From assembly GCA_002315655.1 (NCBI GenBank), contig DCHO01000082.1:42068-91064 (forward strand): a stretch of 48,997 bases of DNA, read 5' to 3'. Shown in pieces: positions 41,594 through 48,997 of the stretch. The first letter of the stretch is position 1, and every line of letters starts with the position of its first letter. This DNA comes from Christensenella sp. UBA1750. GTDB lineage: Bacteria; Bacillota; Clostridia; Christensenellales; UBA1750. The translations under genes were made by a program, and so were the position numbers. A model generated the notes under the pieces. That model had not been told where the DNA came from and made no database searches. It saw nothing but the letters and a program-made list of their open reading frames with translations.

Positions 41594-41640
41594 AAAAAGG
41601 GGTTTATGCGGTTTTGTGCAACTGCATAAGCCCCTTTTAT
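41594..41640. terminator. Bidirectional terminator of brnTA and the purine operon
   Basis: AAAAGGGGTTTATGC pairs with GCATAAGCCCCTTTT (one G-T type mismatch) around a 14-base loop. T runs lie on both sides, so it can stop brnTA from the left and the minus-strand purine operon from the right. Confidence 0.88.
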
Positions 41641-41820
41641 TTATTTATGTTTTAGAATACTCATGGCGTCCTTGATGTCTTCCTCCGACCCGCCCGCGCT
41701 TTTCATCATGTCCACAAGGAGGGAATTGAGGGACTGTGCGTCGTCCTTGGATTTGGGCTGCAGCTTGCTACTGCCCAGCTTTGACAGCAATTCCCGTGCG
41801 CCGTTGTCTTTGTCTTTCAT
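41641..41820 (-). CDS. Small protein of unknown function (59 residues) downstream of purL
   Basis: A 59-codon open frame that is not recognised. The product starts MKDKDNGARELLSKLGSSKL, is charged and probably helical, has no membrane span, and ends SEEDIKDAMSILKHK. GC-rich third positions match neighbouring genes. AAGGACA lies directly before ATG 41820, and the stop abuts the bidirectional terminator. It begins 63 bases after purL on the same strand, so it may be the last gene of the purine operon. No homologue comes to mind; evidence is the frame, codon bias, ribosome binding site and placement. Confidence 0.55.
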   Translation of the reverse strand: MKDKDNGARELLSKLGSSKLQPKSKDDAQSLNSLLVDMMKSAGGSEEDIKDAMSILKHK

Positions 41821-41883
41821 TGTCCTTTTCGTCCTTTCCCGTATCCTTTTGAACCTGACTGCAAATGTCTGTATGTGGCGAAA

Positions 41884-44800
41884 TTACTTGAAATACCGGA
41901 AAGCTGAGCGGAACAGGCCGATGTCGTAATTGCCGGGGACGTTCTGATACAGCCCGTTGTCGATGCGCTCGCTGTGCCCCATCTTGCCTAAGATTCTGCC
42001 GTCGGGCGAGGTGATGCCCTCTACCGCAAAGCAGGAGCCGTTGGGATTGAAGTGAACATCATTGGACGGCATATTATTCAGGTCTACATACTGCGTAGCA
42101 ATCTGACCGTTCTTTGCCAACTCGGCAATCAATTCATCGGAGGCTAAGAACTTGCCCTCACCGTGGGAGATGGGCACGGAATACACCTCACCCACCTTGG
42201 CTTCGGTAAGCCACGGAGAGAGGTTTGAAGCCACACGGGTGCGGACGATGCGGCTCTGATGGCGGCCGATGCTGTTGAAGGTCAGCGTCGGGCAGTTTTT
42301 GTCCGTCTCGATGATGTGTCCGTAAGGCAAAAGTCCTAACTTAATCAACGCCTGGAAACCGTTGCAGATGCCCAGCATCAGACCGTCGCGCTTATAGAGC
42401 ATCTCCTCCACCGCGTCCTTGATTTCGGAAGAACGGAAGAACGCCGTGATGAACTTGGCGGAGCCGTCGGGCTCGTCGCCGCCGGAAAAGCCGCCGGGGA
42501 TGAAGATCATCTGGCTGCTCTGGATGGATTTGGCGAAAGCCTCAATGGATTGCGCAATGGCATTCGAGGTCAGGTTGCGCACCACAAAGACTTCGGGTTC
42601 CAGACCGGCGTCGCGGGCGGCCTTAGCGGAGTCCAGCTCGCAGTTGGTTCCGGGGAAGGCGGGAATGAGCACCTTCGGGCGTGCGACAGATACCGAAGCG
42701 TGAATTTTCTTGTCGGTGATGAAGGTGAAAGTGTCCAATTTGCCCTTTGCGGGGGCGATGTTGCAGGGGTAAACGGATTCCAGCTTATTCTCGTAAATGC
42801 TCTGTAACTCCTTACCGCAAACGGTTTCCTCTCCGTAGGCAAAGGCAAAATCCTTCGTCACGATTCCGATGAAGGCCGCGTCCTCCAAATCCTCGGTGGC
42901 CTCCACAAGGAAGGAACCGTAAGCATAGGCAAAGAGGTCGTTGCAGGCATTTTTGCTGTCGAAAGCGAAGCCGCAGCCGTTGCCGAAGCCCATCTTCATC
43001 ACGGCTTCCGCAATGCCGCCCATGCCGGGGGTGTAGCAGGAAACGATCTTTCCCTCACGGTTGAGCTTGTTGACGCGCTTCAAAAGGGCAAGGAAGGAGT
43101 CGGTGTCGGGCAGACCGTTTGCATCTACTTCGGCACGCAGGAGATAGACCTTGTGACCGGGCTTCTTGAATTCAGGCGACAGGATGTTGTGCACGTTTTC
43201 AGTGGTCACGGCGAAGGAAACGAGCGTAGGCGGCACGTCCAAATCCTCAAAGGAGCCGGACATGGAATCCTTGCCGCCGATGGCACCGATACCAAGGTTC
43301 ATCTGCGCTTTGAAGGCACCTAAGAGCGCGGACATGGGCTGACCCCAACGTGCGCCGTCCTGCCCGGGCTTGCAGAAATATTCCTGGAAAGTGAGGTAGA
43401 CATCCTTAAACTCCGCACCGGTGGCAATCAGCTTGGAAACCGATTCGATGACGGCCAAATACGCGCCATGATAGGGGCTCTTTTCGGAAATCTGCGGGTT
43501 GTACCCGTAAGCCATGAGGGAACATAAGTCGGTGTGCTGCTTTTCGATGGAAATTTTCTGCACCATTGCCTGAATGGGAGTCTGCTGGTATTTGCCGCCG
43601 AAGGGCATGAGCACCGTGCCCGCGCCGATGGTGGAATCGAAACGCTCGGAAAGGCCACGCTTGGAGCAGGAATTGAGGTCGGAGGCAACTGTTTTGATGC
43701 CGGAAGCAAAGGAATCCACGCAAGGTTTTTCGTATTTTTCGGGAGCCTTGGGGGAAATGGTGATGTGCTTATCCGCGCCGTTGGAGTTTAGGAAGTCGCG
43801 GGAAATGTTGACGATGGTGTTTCCGTTCCAGTTCATCGTAAGATACGGCTTTTCGGTGACGACAGCCACGCGAACCGCCTGTAAATTCTCCTTGTCGGCA
43901 ATGGAGAGGAACTTCTCCGCATCCTCCGGCGCGACGACCACGGCCATGCGCTCCTGCGATTCGGAAATCGCAAGCTCGGTGCCGTCCAAACCTTCGTACT
44001 TCTTGGGCACAGCGTTTAGGTCGATGGAAAGACCGTCTGCCAACTCGCCGATGGCCACGGACACGCCGCCCGCGCCGAAGTCGTTGCAGCGTTTGATCAT
44101 TTTGCAGGCCTCGGCGTTGCGGAACAGACGCTGTAATTTACGTTCTTCGGGGGCGTTGCCCTTCTGCACCTCCGCGCCGCAGGTCTCCACGGAATGGGCG
44201 TTGTGCGCCTTGGAGGAACCCGTTGCGCCGCCGATGCCGTCACGGCCTGTGGAGCCGCCCAGCAGGAGGACCACATCCCCGGGGGCGGGGCACTCGCGGC
44301 GAACGTTTTCTTCGGGGGTAGCGGCAATGACCGCGCCGATCTCCATGCGCTTGGCGGCATAGCCGGGGTGATAGATTTCATCCACAATACCGGTGGCAAG
44401 GCCTATCTGGTTGCCGTAGGAGGCATAGCCCGCGGCGGCGGTGGTGACCAGCTTTCTCTGGGGGAGCTTGCCGGGAATGGTGTCCTTGACAGGCACGGTG
44501 GGGTCTGCGGCACCGGTGACGCGCATGGCGCCGTACACATAGGAACGCCCGGAGAGCGGGTCGCGGATTGCGCCGCCGATGCAGGTGGCCGCGCCGCCGA
44601 AGGGCTCGATCTCGGTGGGATGGTTGTGGGTCTCGTTCTTAAAGAGCAGCAGCCATTTCTGATTCTCGCCGTTCACTTCCACATCCATTTTCACGGTGCA
44701 GGCGTTGATTTCTTCCGATTCATCCAGCTTGTCCAGCTTTCCGGCCTTCTTCAAGGCCTTCACCGCCAGCGTTGCCATGTCCATCAGGCAGATGGGCTTT

Positions 44801-45573
44801 GTGCGTCCCAAGTCAGCACGCACCTTGATATAGTCGGCGTATGCGGAGGCCAGCAGCTCGTCCTCAAATTTCACGTCGTCAATGACTGTCAGGAAGGTCG
44901 TGTGGCGGCAGTGATCCGACCAGTAGGTGTCGATCATGCGGATTTCGGTGATGGTGGGGTCGCGGTGCTCGGACAGAAAATAATTCTGGCAGAAGGAAAG
45001 GTCGTCCAAGTCCATGGCAAGCCCCATGGATTTCACGACCTCGGCAAGCTCCTCGCGGCTCTTTTTGCAGAAGCCGTCCAGGGTCGCAACGGTGGTGGGA
45101 ATGTCATACTGCACATTGAGCGTCTCGGGCAAATCAAAGGATGCCTCCCGCGCTTCCACGGGGTTGATAACATACTTTTTGATGGTCGCCAAATCTTCCT
45201 CAGAAACCTTGCCGTACAGGGCGTAGATTTTCGCGGAGCGCACAATGGGCTTCTGCGCCTTGGTGATGAACTGGATGCACTGGGCGGCGGAATCCGCACG
45301 CTGGTCGAACTGACCGGGCAGATATTCCACGGCAAAAACAGTGGCGTCACCCAAATCGAGCGCATCACAGGTATTGTCCAGCTGCGGCTCGGAAAGCACG
45401 CTGCGCACGGCAGTTTCGAAATATTCTTTGGATAAGCCTTCCACATCGTAGCGGTTGAGCAGACGAACCTGATTCACCCCGTCAATCAGCAGAACCGAAT
45501 TGATGTCGGATAACAGGTTTTTTGCTTCCAGCGCCTCAGAGGGCTTTTTTTCTACATAAACGCGATAAACCAT
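41884..45573 (-). CDS. purL: Phosphoribosylformylglycinamidine synthase (single-chain PurL)
   Basis: A 1229-residue enzyme for step 4 of purine synthesis (FGAR to FGAM). It combines the synthetase and glutaminase parts in one chain. The N-terminal PurS-like part leads to the synthetase core with DTYWSDHCRHTTF and LLFKNETHNHPTE; the C-terminal class I glutaminase has FPGTNCELDSAKAARDAG, FIPGGFSGGDEPDG, nucleophile Cys1070 in GICNGFQ and His1137/Glu1139 in SHGEGKF. This is the clostridial long form (TIGR01857 type). AAGGAG precedes the ATG; purD ends six bases upstream. Confidence 0.96.
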   Translation of the reverse strand: MVYRVYVEKKPSEALEAKNLLSDINSVLLIDGVNQVRLLNRYDVEGLSKEYFETAVRSVLSEPQLDNTCDALDLGDATVFAVEYLPGQFDQRADSAAQCIQFITKAQKPIVRSAKIYALYGKVSEEDLATIKKYVINPVEAREASFDLPETLNVQYDIPTTVATLDGFCKKSREELAEVVKSMGLAMDLDDLSFCQNYFLSEHRDPTITEIRMIDTYWSDHCRHTTFLTVIDDVKFEDELLASAYADYIKVRADLGRTKPICLMDMATLAVKALKKAGKLDKLDESEEINACTVKMDVEVNGENQKWLLLFKNETHNHPTEIEPFGGAATCIGGAIRDPLSGRSYVYGAMRVTGAADPTVPVKDTIPGKLPQRKLVTTAAAGYASYGNQIGLATGIVDEIYHPGYAAKRMEIGAVIAATPEENVRRECPAPGDVVLLLGGSTGRDGIGGATGSSKAHNAHSVETCGAEVQKGNAPEERKLQRLFRNAEACKMIKRCNDFGAGGVSVAIGELADGLSIDLNAVPKKYEGLDGTELAISESQERMAVVVAPEDAEKFLSIADKENLQAVRVAVVTEKPYLTMNWNGNTIVNISRDFLNSNGADKHITISPKAPEKYEKPCVDSFASGIKTVASDLNSCSKRGLSERFDSTIGAGTVLMPFGGKYQQTPIQAMVQKISIEKQHTDLCSLMAYGYNPQISEKSPYHGAYLAVIESVSKLIATGAEFKDVYLTFQEYFCKPGQDGARWGQPMSALLGAFKAQMNLGIGAIGGKDSMSGSFEDLDVPPTLVSFAVTTENVHNILSPEFKKPGHKVYLLRAEVDANGLPDTDSFLALLKRVNKLNREGKIVSCYTPGMGGIAEAVMKMGFGNGCGFAFDSKNACNDLFAYAYGSFLVEATEDLEDAAFIGIVTKDFAFAYGEETVCGKELQSIYENKLESVYPCNIAPAKGKLDTFTFITDKKIHASVSVARPKVLIPAFPGTNCELDSAKAARDAGLEPEVFVVRNLTSNAIAQSIEAFAKSIQSSQMIFIPGGFSGGDEPDGSAKFITAFFRSSEIKDAVEEMLYKRDGLMLGICNGFQALIKLGLLPYGHIIETDKNCPTLTFNSIGRHQSRIVRTRVASNLSPWLTEAKVGEVYSVPISHGEGKFLASDELIAELAKNGQIATQYVDLNNMPSNDVHFNPNGSCFAVEGITSPDGRILGKMGHSERIDNGLYQNVPGNYDIGLFRSAFRYFK

Positions 45574-45579
45574 TTGTGT

Positions 45580-46845
45580 TTACTCCTTCACTCTCAGGGC
45601 TTTTTGGCCGATGTCGCGGCGGTAGAAGGCGTTGTCAAAGGTAACCTTTTCCGTGACAGCGTAAGCATTGTCCAAGGCGTTTTGCAGGGTGTCCCCGGTA
45701 GCAACACAGCCTAAGACCCGCCCGCCGTTGGTCAGCAGTTTGCCGTCCTTGCGTTTTGCGCCCGCTACGATCACATTGTCCCGCACGTCGTCGGGAATGG
45801 TGATTGCGTATCCCTTTTCGTAGGCAACGGGGTAGCCCTTCGATGCCATGATGACACAGGCGGCACCGCCGTTTTTCCACTTGACTTCCGTGTTTTTGAG
45901 TGTGCCGTTGGTGGTGGCCTGCATCACGGTGAGCAGGTCGGAATCCAGTAAAGGAAGAACAACCTGCGTTTCGGGATCGCCGAAGCGGCAGTTGTACTCG
46001 ATCACCTTGGGGCCATTCTTCGTGAGCATCAGCCCGAAATACAGGCAGCCCCTGAAGGTTCTGCCCTCCCTGTTCATCGCTTCGATGGTGGGCTTAAAAA
46101 TGGTTTCCATGCACACTTTGGCAATGTCTTCGGTGTAATAGGGATTTGGCGCGATGGTGCCCATGCCGCCGGTGTTCAGGCCTTCGTCGTTGTCCAATGC
46201 TCTCTTGTGATCCATGGACGAGGCCATGGGCACAACGGTTTCCCCATCGGTAAAGGACAGCACGGAGACCTCGGGGCCTTCCAGATACTCTTCAATGACG
46301 ATCTGCTCGCCGCTTTTGCCGAACTTCTTGTCCTGCATCATGGAGATCACAGCATCCTTGGCTTCCTCGCGGGTAAAGGCAATGATCACGCCTTTACCCA
46401 AGGCCAGCCCATCTGCCTTGATGACGGTGGGAATGGGCGCGGTTTCAAGATACTTCAAGGCCGCGTCCATATCGATAAAGATGTTATACTGTGCGGTGGG
46501 AATGCCATACTTTCGCATGAGATTCTTGGAAAAGACCTTGCTGCCCTCGATGATAGCGGCATTGGCACGGGGGCCAAAGCAGGGAATCCCTTTCTCCTCC
46601 AGCGCATCCACGCAGCCCAAGACCAGCGGGTCGTCCGGGGCGACCACGGCATAGTCGATGCCCTTTTCCACGGCAAAGGCGGCGATTGCAGGAATGTCCG
46701 TAGCGGCAATGTCCACGCACACAGCGTCCTGCTCCATGCCGCCGTTTCCGGGCAGAGCGTAAATGACTTCTATGTTTTTGTTCTCTTTGAGCTTTTTAAT
46801 GATGGCGTGTTCCCGTCCGCCGGAACCTACGACCATAAGTTTCAT
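45580..46845 (-). CDS. purD: Phosphoribosylamine-glycine ligase
   Basis: A 421-residue ATP-grasp ligase for step 2 of purine synthesis (PRA plus glycine to GAR). It starts MKLMVVGSGGREHA, the family N terminus, and contains KADGLALGKGV, GLNTGGMGTIAPNP and EYNCRFGDPETQ of the ATP-grasp core. ATG 46845 follows AAGGAGG by eight bases; the frame is open a further eight codons upstream (TTG) but lacks the site. purN lies 13 bases upstream and purL six bases downstream. Confidence 0.95.
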   Translation of the reverse strand: MKLMVVGSGGREHAIIKKLKENKNIEVIYALPGNGGMEQDAVCVDIAATDIPAIAAFAVEKGIDYAVVAPDDPLVLGCVDALEEKGIPCFGPRANAAIIEGSKVFSKNLMRKYGIPTAQYNIFIDMDAALKYLETAPIPTVIKADGLALGKGVIIAFTREEAKDAVISMMQDKKFGKSGEQIVIEEYLEGPEVSVLSFTDGETVVPMASSMDHKRALDNDEGLNTGGMGTIAPNPYYTEDIAKVCMETIFKPTIEAMNREGRTFRGCLYFGLMLTKNGPKVIEYNCRFGDPETQVVLPLLDSDLLTVMQATTNGTLKNTEVKWKNGGAACVIMASKGYPVAYEKGYAITIPDDVRDNVIVAGAKRKDGKLLTNGGRVLGCVATGDTLQNALDNAYAVTEKVTFDNAFYRRDIGQKALRVKE

Positions 46846-46858
46846 GGGAGCTTCCTCC

Positions 46859-47467
46859 TTATTCTGCAAGAAGTTGTGCGCAGACCTTTTCCACCGACTG
46901 CGGTAGAAGGATCCATTCGGCCTGCTTCATCACCTTGAGCTGCAAATCCTCCGCGGAAATGCCTTCATCGACCTCCACAGCCTTCTGTGCGATGATCTCC
47001 CCTCCATCGGGAATCTCGTTGACAAAGTGCACCGTTGCGCCCGTGACCTTGACCCCGCGCTTCAACGCTTCCTCATGGACTTTCAGGCCGTAATAGCCCT
47101 CGCCGCAGAAGGAAGGAATCAGGGATGGGTGGATGTTGATGATGCGGTGATCGTATTTTTTCGTAAATGCGGGAGACAGGATGGCCAGGAAGCCCGCAAG
47201 CACGATGATGTCAATGTGGTATTCGTCCAGCTTTTCGATGAGCTTTGCCTCAAATGCCTCCTGACTGCCCGCCAGCTTTTTGGAGACGAAAAACGCGGGA
47301 ATCCCGTGGCTGCGGGCACGCTCCAAGGCATACGCGCCCTTTTTGTTGGAGAGCACCAGTTCGATTTTGCCGGAAGAGAGGATTCCGGCTTCCTGCGCGT
47401 TGAGAAGCGCCTGCAGGTTGGTGCCGCCGCCGGAGACAAGTACCGCAATGGAGACAGGCTTTAACAT
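46859..47467 (-). CDS. purN: Phosphoribosylglycinamide formyltransferase
   Basis: A 202-residue 10-formyl-THF-dependent enzyme for step 3 (GAR to FGAR). The N-terminal loop VLVSGGGTNLQALL binds GAR; the catalytic stretch is INIHPSLIPSF, and HFVNEIPDGGEIIAQ completes the active site. It overlaps purM by seven bases, showing coupled translation. Confidence 0.95.
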   Translation of the reverse strand: MLKPVSIAVLVSGGGTNLQALLNAQEAGILSSGKIELVLSNKKGAYALERARSHGIPAFFVSKKLAGSQEAFEAKLIEKLDEYHIDIIVLAGFLAILSPAFTKKYDHRIINIHPSLIPSFCGEGYYGLKVHEEALKRGVKVTGATVHFVNEIPDGGEIIAQKAVEVDEGISAEDLQLKVMKQAEWILLPQSVEKVCAQLLAE

Positions 47468-48504
47468 AAGGTCATTTTCTCCTTGGATGCAATGATTTCG
47501 CCGATGATATAGGCATCCTCGCCGTTCTCCTTGAGGATGGCAAGCGCTTTTTCGGCATCTTTGGCGGGCACAATCACGCTCATGCCGACGCCCATGTTGT
47601 AGGTGTTGAACATATCGCGCTCGGGGATGTTCCCGGTCTTCTGCAAGAGGTTGAAGATAGGCAGGACTTTGACCTTGCTTTTCTCGATTTTCGCGCCCAG
47701 CCCGTCGGGTACGGAGCGCGGGATGTTCTCATAAAAGCCGCCGCCAGTGATGTGGGAAATGCCGTGAACCTCCACCTGCTCGCACAGGGCAAGCACGGGC
47801 TTTACATAAATCTTTGTGGGAGTCAACAGGGTTTCACCCAAGGACTTACCACCCAATTCCGCAACCTGGGTTTTTAAGTCGGCGTTCTCCACATCAAAGA
47901 CCTTGCGCACAAGGGAAAAGCCGTTGGAGTGCACGCCGGAGGAAGGCAGGGCAATGATCACATCCCCCGCCTGCATTTTCTGATTGTCGATGATCTTTTC
48001 CTCATCCACGATGCCCACGGCGAAGCCCGCCAGATCGTATTCATCCACAGGATAGAAGCCGGGCATTTCCGCCGTCTCGCCGCCGATTAAGGCAGATGCG
48101 GACTGCACACAGCCGTCGCACACGCCCTTCACAATGTCGGCAATGCGCTCGGGGATGTTCTTTCCACAGGCAATATAGTCTAAGAAGAACAGGGGCTTTG
48201 CGCCGCAGCAGATGATGTCGTTGACGCACATGGCCACGCAGTCAATCCCAACCGTGTCATGCTTGTCCATGAGGAAGGCAATTTTGAGCTTGGTGCCAAC
48301 GCCGTCGGTGCCGGAAACCAGAATGGGCTTTTTCATCCCGACGAGGTTCGGCATGAACAGACCGCCGAAGCCACCGATGCCGGAGACACAGTTTTCGTTG
48401 GTGGTTCTTGCAATGTGCTGTTTCATCAGCTCCACAGCCTTGTAGCCTGCGGTAATGTCAACGCCCGCTGCGGCGTAGCTTTCGGATTTGGACAGATCGT
48501 TCAT
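47461..48504 (-). CDS. purM: Phosphoribosylformylglycinamidine cyclo-ligase
   Basis: A 347-residue ATP-dependent cyclase for step 5 (FGAM to AIR). Family motifs are SYAAAGVDITAGY, VSGTDGVGTKLK, VNDIICCGAKPLFFLDY and ALIGGETAEMPGFY. ATG 48504 follows AAAGGAA by eight bases and the protein then begins at the conserved SYAAAGVD region; the open frame continues 12 codons upstream without a site. purF ends five bases upstream. Confidence 0.95.
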   Translation of the reverse strand: MNDLSKSESYAAAGVDITAGYKAVELMKQHIARTTNENCVSGIGGFGGLFMPNLVGMKKPILVSGTDGVGTKLKIAFLMDKHDTVGIDCVAMCVNDIICCGAKPLFFLDYIACGKNIPERIADIVKGVCDGCVQSASALIGGETAEMPGFYPVDEYDLAGFAVGIVDEEKIIDNQKMQAGDVIIALPSSGVHSNGFSLVRKVFDVENADLKTQVAELGGKSLGETLLTPTKIYVKPVLALCEQVEVHGISHITGGGFYENIPRSVPDGLGAKIEKSKVKVLPIFNLLQKTGNIPERDMFNTYNMGVGMSVIVPAKDAEKALAILKENGEDAYIIGEIIASKEKMTLC

Positions 48505-48509
48505 TTTGT

Positions 48510-48997
48510 TTATTCCTTTCCGTTCCAGCAGTAGGTACACAGCTCATCCTCAGGAAGCCCGATGGCGCGGATGAGGTTATCCATGGACTGAAAATCCAGC
48601 GTGGAGAAGCCGAATTTGTCGCAAATGGCTTTGCGGAGGGCTTTTCCTCTTGCGGTGGTGCCATCGGAATATTCCGCTAAATGCTTCTCCCCTTCCTCGC
48701 CCTCCAATTCCAACACGGTACGGCGGGTGAGCAGCTCCATGTCACCTGTGGAGCGGGAGAAGTTCAAATATTTGCAGCCGTACATGATGGGCGGGCAGGC
48801 CGAGCGCATATGCACCGACTTGGCGCCGTTTTCATAGAGGAAATCCACCGTTTCTTTAAGCTGCGTACCTCGGACGATGGAATCATCCACAAACAATAGG
48901 TTCTTGTCGCGGATGAGCGCCATCACGGGAATCTGCTTCATCTTGGCGATGCGGTTGCGCTCGGACTGCCTTGTGGGCATGAAGGAGCGCGACCAGG
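48510..48997 (-). CDS. purF: Amidophosphoribosyltransferase (3' part only)
   Basis: The C-terminal 162 residues of PurF, which starts purine synthesis by making phosphoribosylamine from PRPP and glutamine. The first visible residues are WSRSFMPTRQSERNR, the conserved active-site stretch, followed by the PRPP loop LLFVDDSIVRGTQ and ending with a YCWNGKE tail. The glutaminase half lies beyond the window end at 48997. The visible order is purF-purM-purN-purD-purL, transcribed leftwards. Confidence 0.93.
   Translation of the reverse strand, partial: WSRSFMPTRQSERNRIAKMKQIPVMALIRDKNLLFVDDSIVRGTQLKETVDFLYENGAKSVHMRSACPPIMYGCKYLNFSRSTGDMELLTRRTVLELEGEEGEKHLAEYSDGTTARGKALRKAICDKFGFSTLDFQSMDNLIRAIGLPEDELCTYCWNGKE

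Noticed and set aside
44194..45435. A 413-codon plus-strand open frame opposite purL
   Set aside because: It is the antisense shadow of a GC-rich coding gene; its His/Gly-rich product has no recognisable motif and no ribosome binding site, while purL is complete on the other strand.
46207..46938. A 243-codon plus-strand frame opposite purD
   Set aside because: It is an antisense shadow with the same compositional pattern; purD is intact.

Overview
The window looks like a chromosomal segment of a GC-rich, endospore-forming member of the Bacillota, most likely class Clostridia (Oscillospiraceae-like). The reasons are spoIIID next to an mbl/mreB gene, strong AGGAGG-type ribosome binding sites with frequent GTG and TTG starts, a single-chain clostridial PurL, an S-box (SAM-I) riboswitch in front of metK, and Firmicutes gene orders such as dnaG-rpoD-trmK-nif3, lon-engB and secA-prfB. 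No rRNA, tRNA, CRISPR array, prophage or insertion sequence was found. Most of the window is core genome.

Layout. 1-1257: 3' end of an ABC transporter substrate-binding protein, then an esterase. 1286-6250: a plus-strand run with an M20 amidohydrolase, a YesL-like membrane protein, a methyltransferase, the redox chaperone Hsp33, a CadC-like ArsR regulator and an exported protein. 6381-12013: the information-processing block dgt-dnaG-rpoD-trmK-nif3, followed by a small membrane protein with its own promoter. 12351-18342 (minus): a Gfo/Idh oxidoreductase with a heme-degrading-domain protein, and the metK-recD2-comF operon led by a SAM-I riboswitch with an intrinsic terminator. 18393-22203: a small-multidrug-export family protein, a TtcA-like tRNA thiolase, a degenerate LCP lipoprotein with mbl, and spoIIID. 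22203-25798: a MATE transporter, then RseC-like, TcdA and SLOG-family genes and a single-pass membrane protein. 25960-31460 (plus): lon, engB, a GldA-like dehydrogenase, a nucleotidyltransferase and a VanZ-like protein. 31508-38337 (minus): secA-HAD phosphatase-prfB-Lit-like-tsaD. 38498-41572 (plus): a large membrane protein, hpf, and a brnT-brnA toxin-antitoxin pair. 41641-48997 (minus): a 59-codon small gene and the purine genes purL, purD, purN, purM and purF (5' end outside the window).

Working together. SAM supply (metK) shares a SAM-sensing leader with a helicase and a competence-type protein. Translation quality and ribosome status are represented by trmK, ttcA-like, tcdA, tsaD, prfB, engB and hpf. 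Envelope and sporulation functions are spoIIID, mbl, the LCP-like lipoprotein, secA and the Lit-like protein. De novo purine synthesis forms a tight operon that ends at a bidirectional terminator shared with brnTA.

There is no clear large undescribed system. The best leads are local: the brnTA operator palindrome fused to its promoter, a hairpin that would hide the start site of a small membrane protein in read-through RNA, a LCP-family lipoprotein lacking the usual signature residues, a Lit-like membrane protein with a long acidic cytoplasmic tail, recD2 and comF placed behind the SAM riboswitch, and the unannotatable 59-codon gene at the end of the purine operon.
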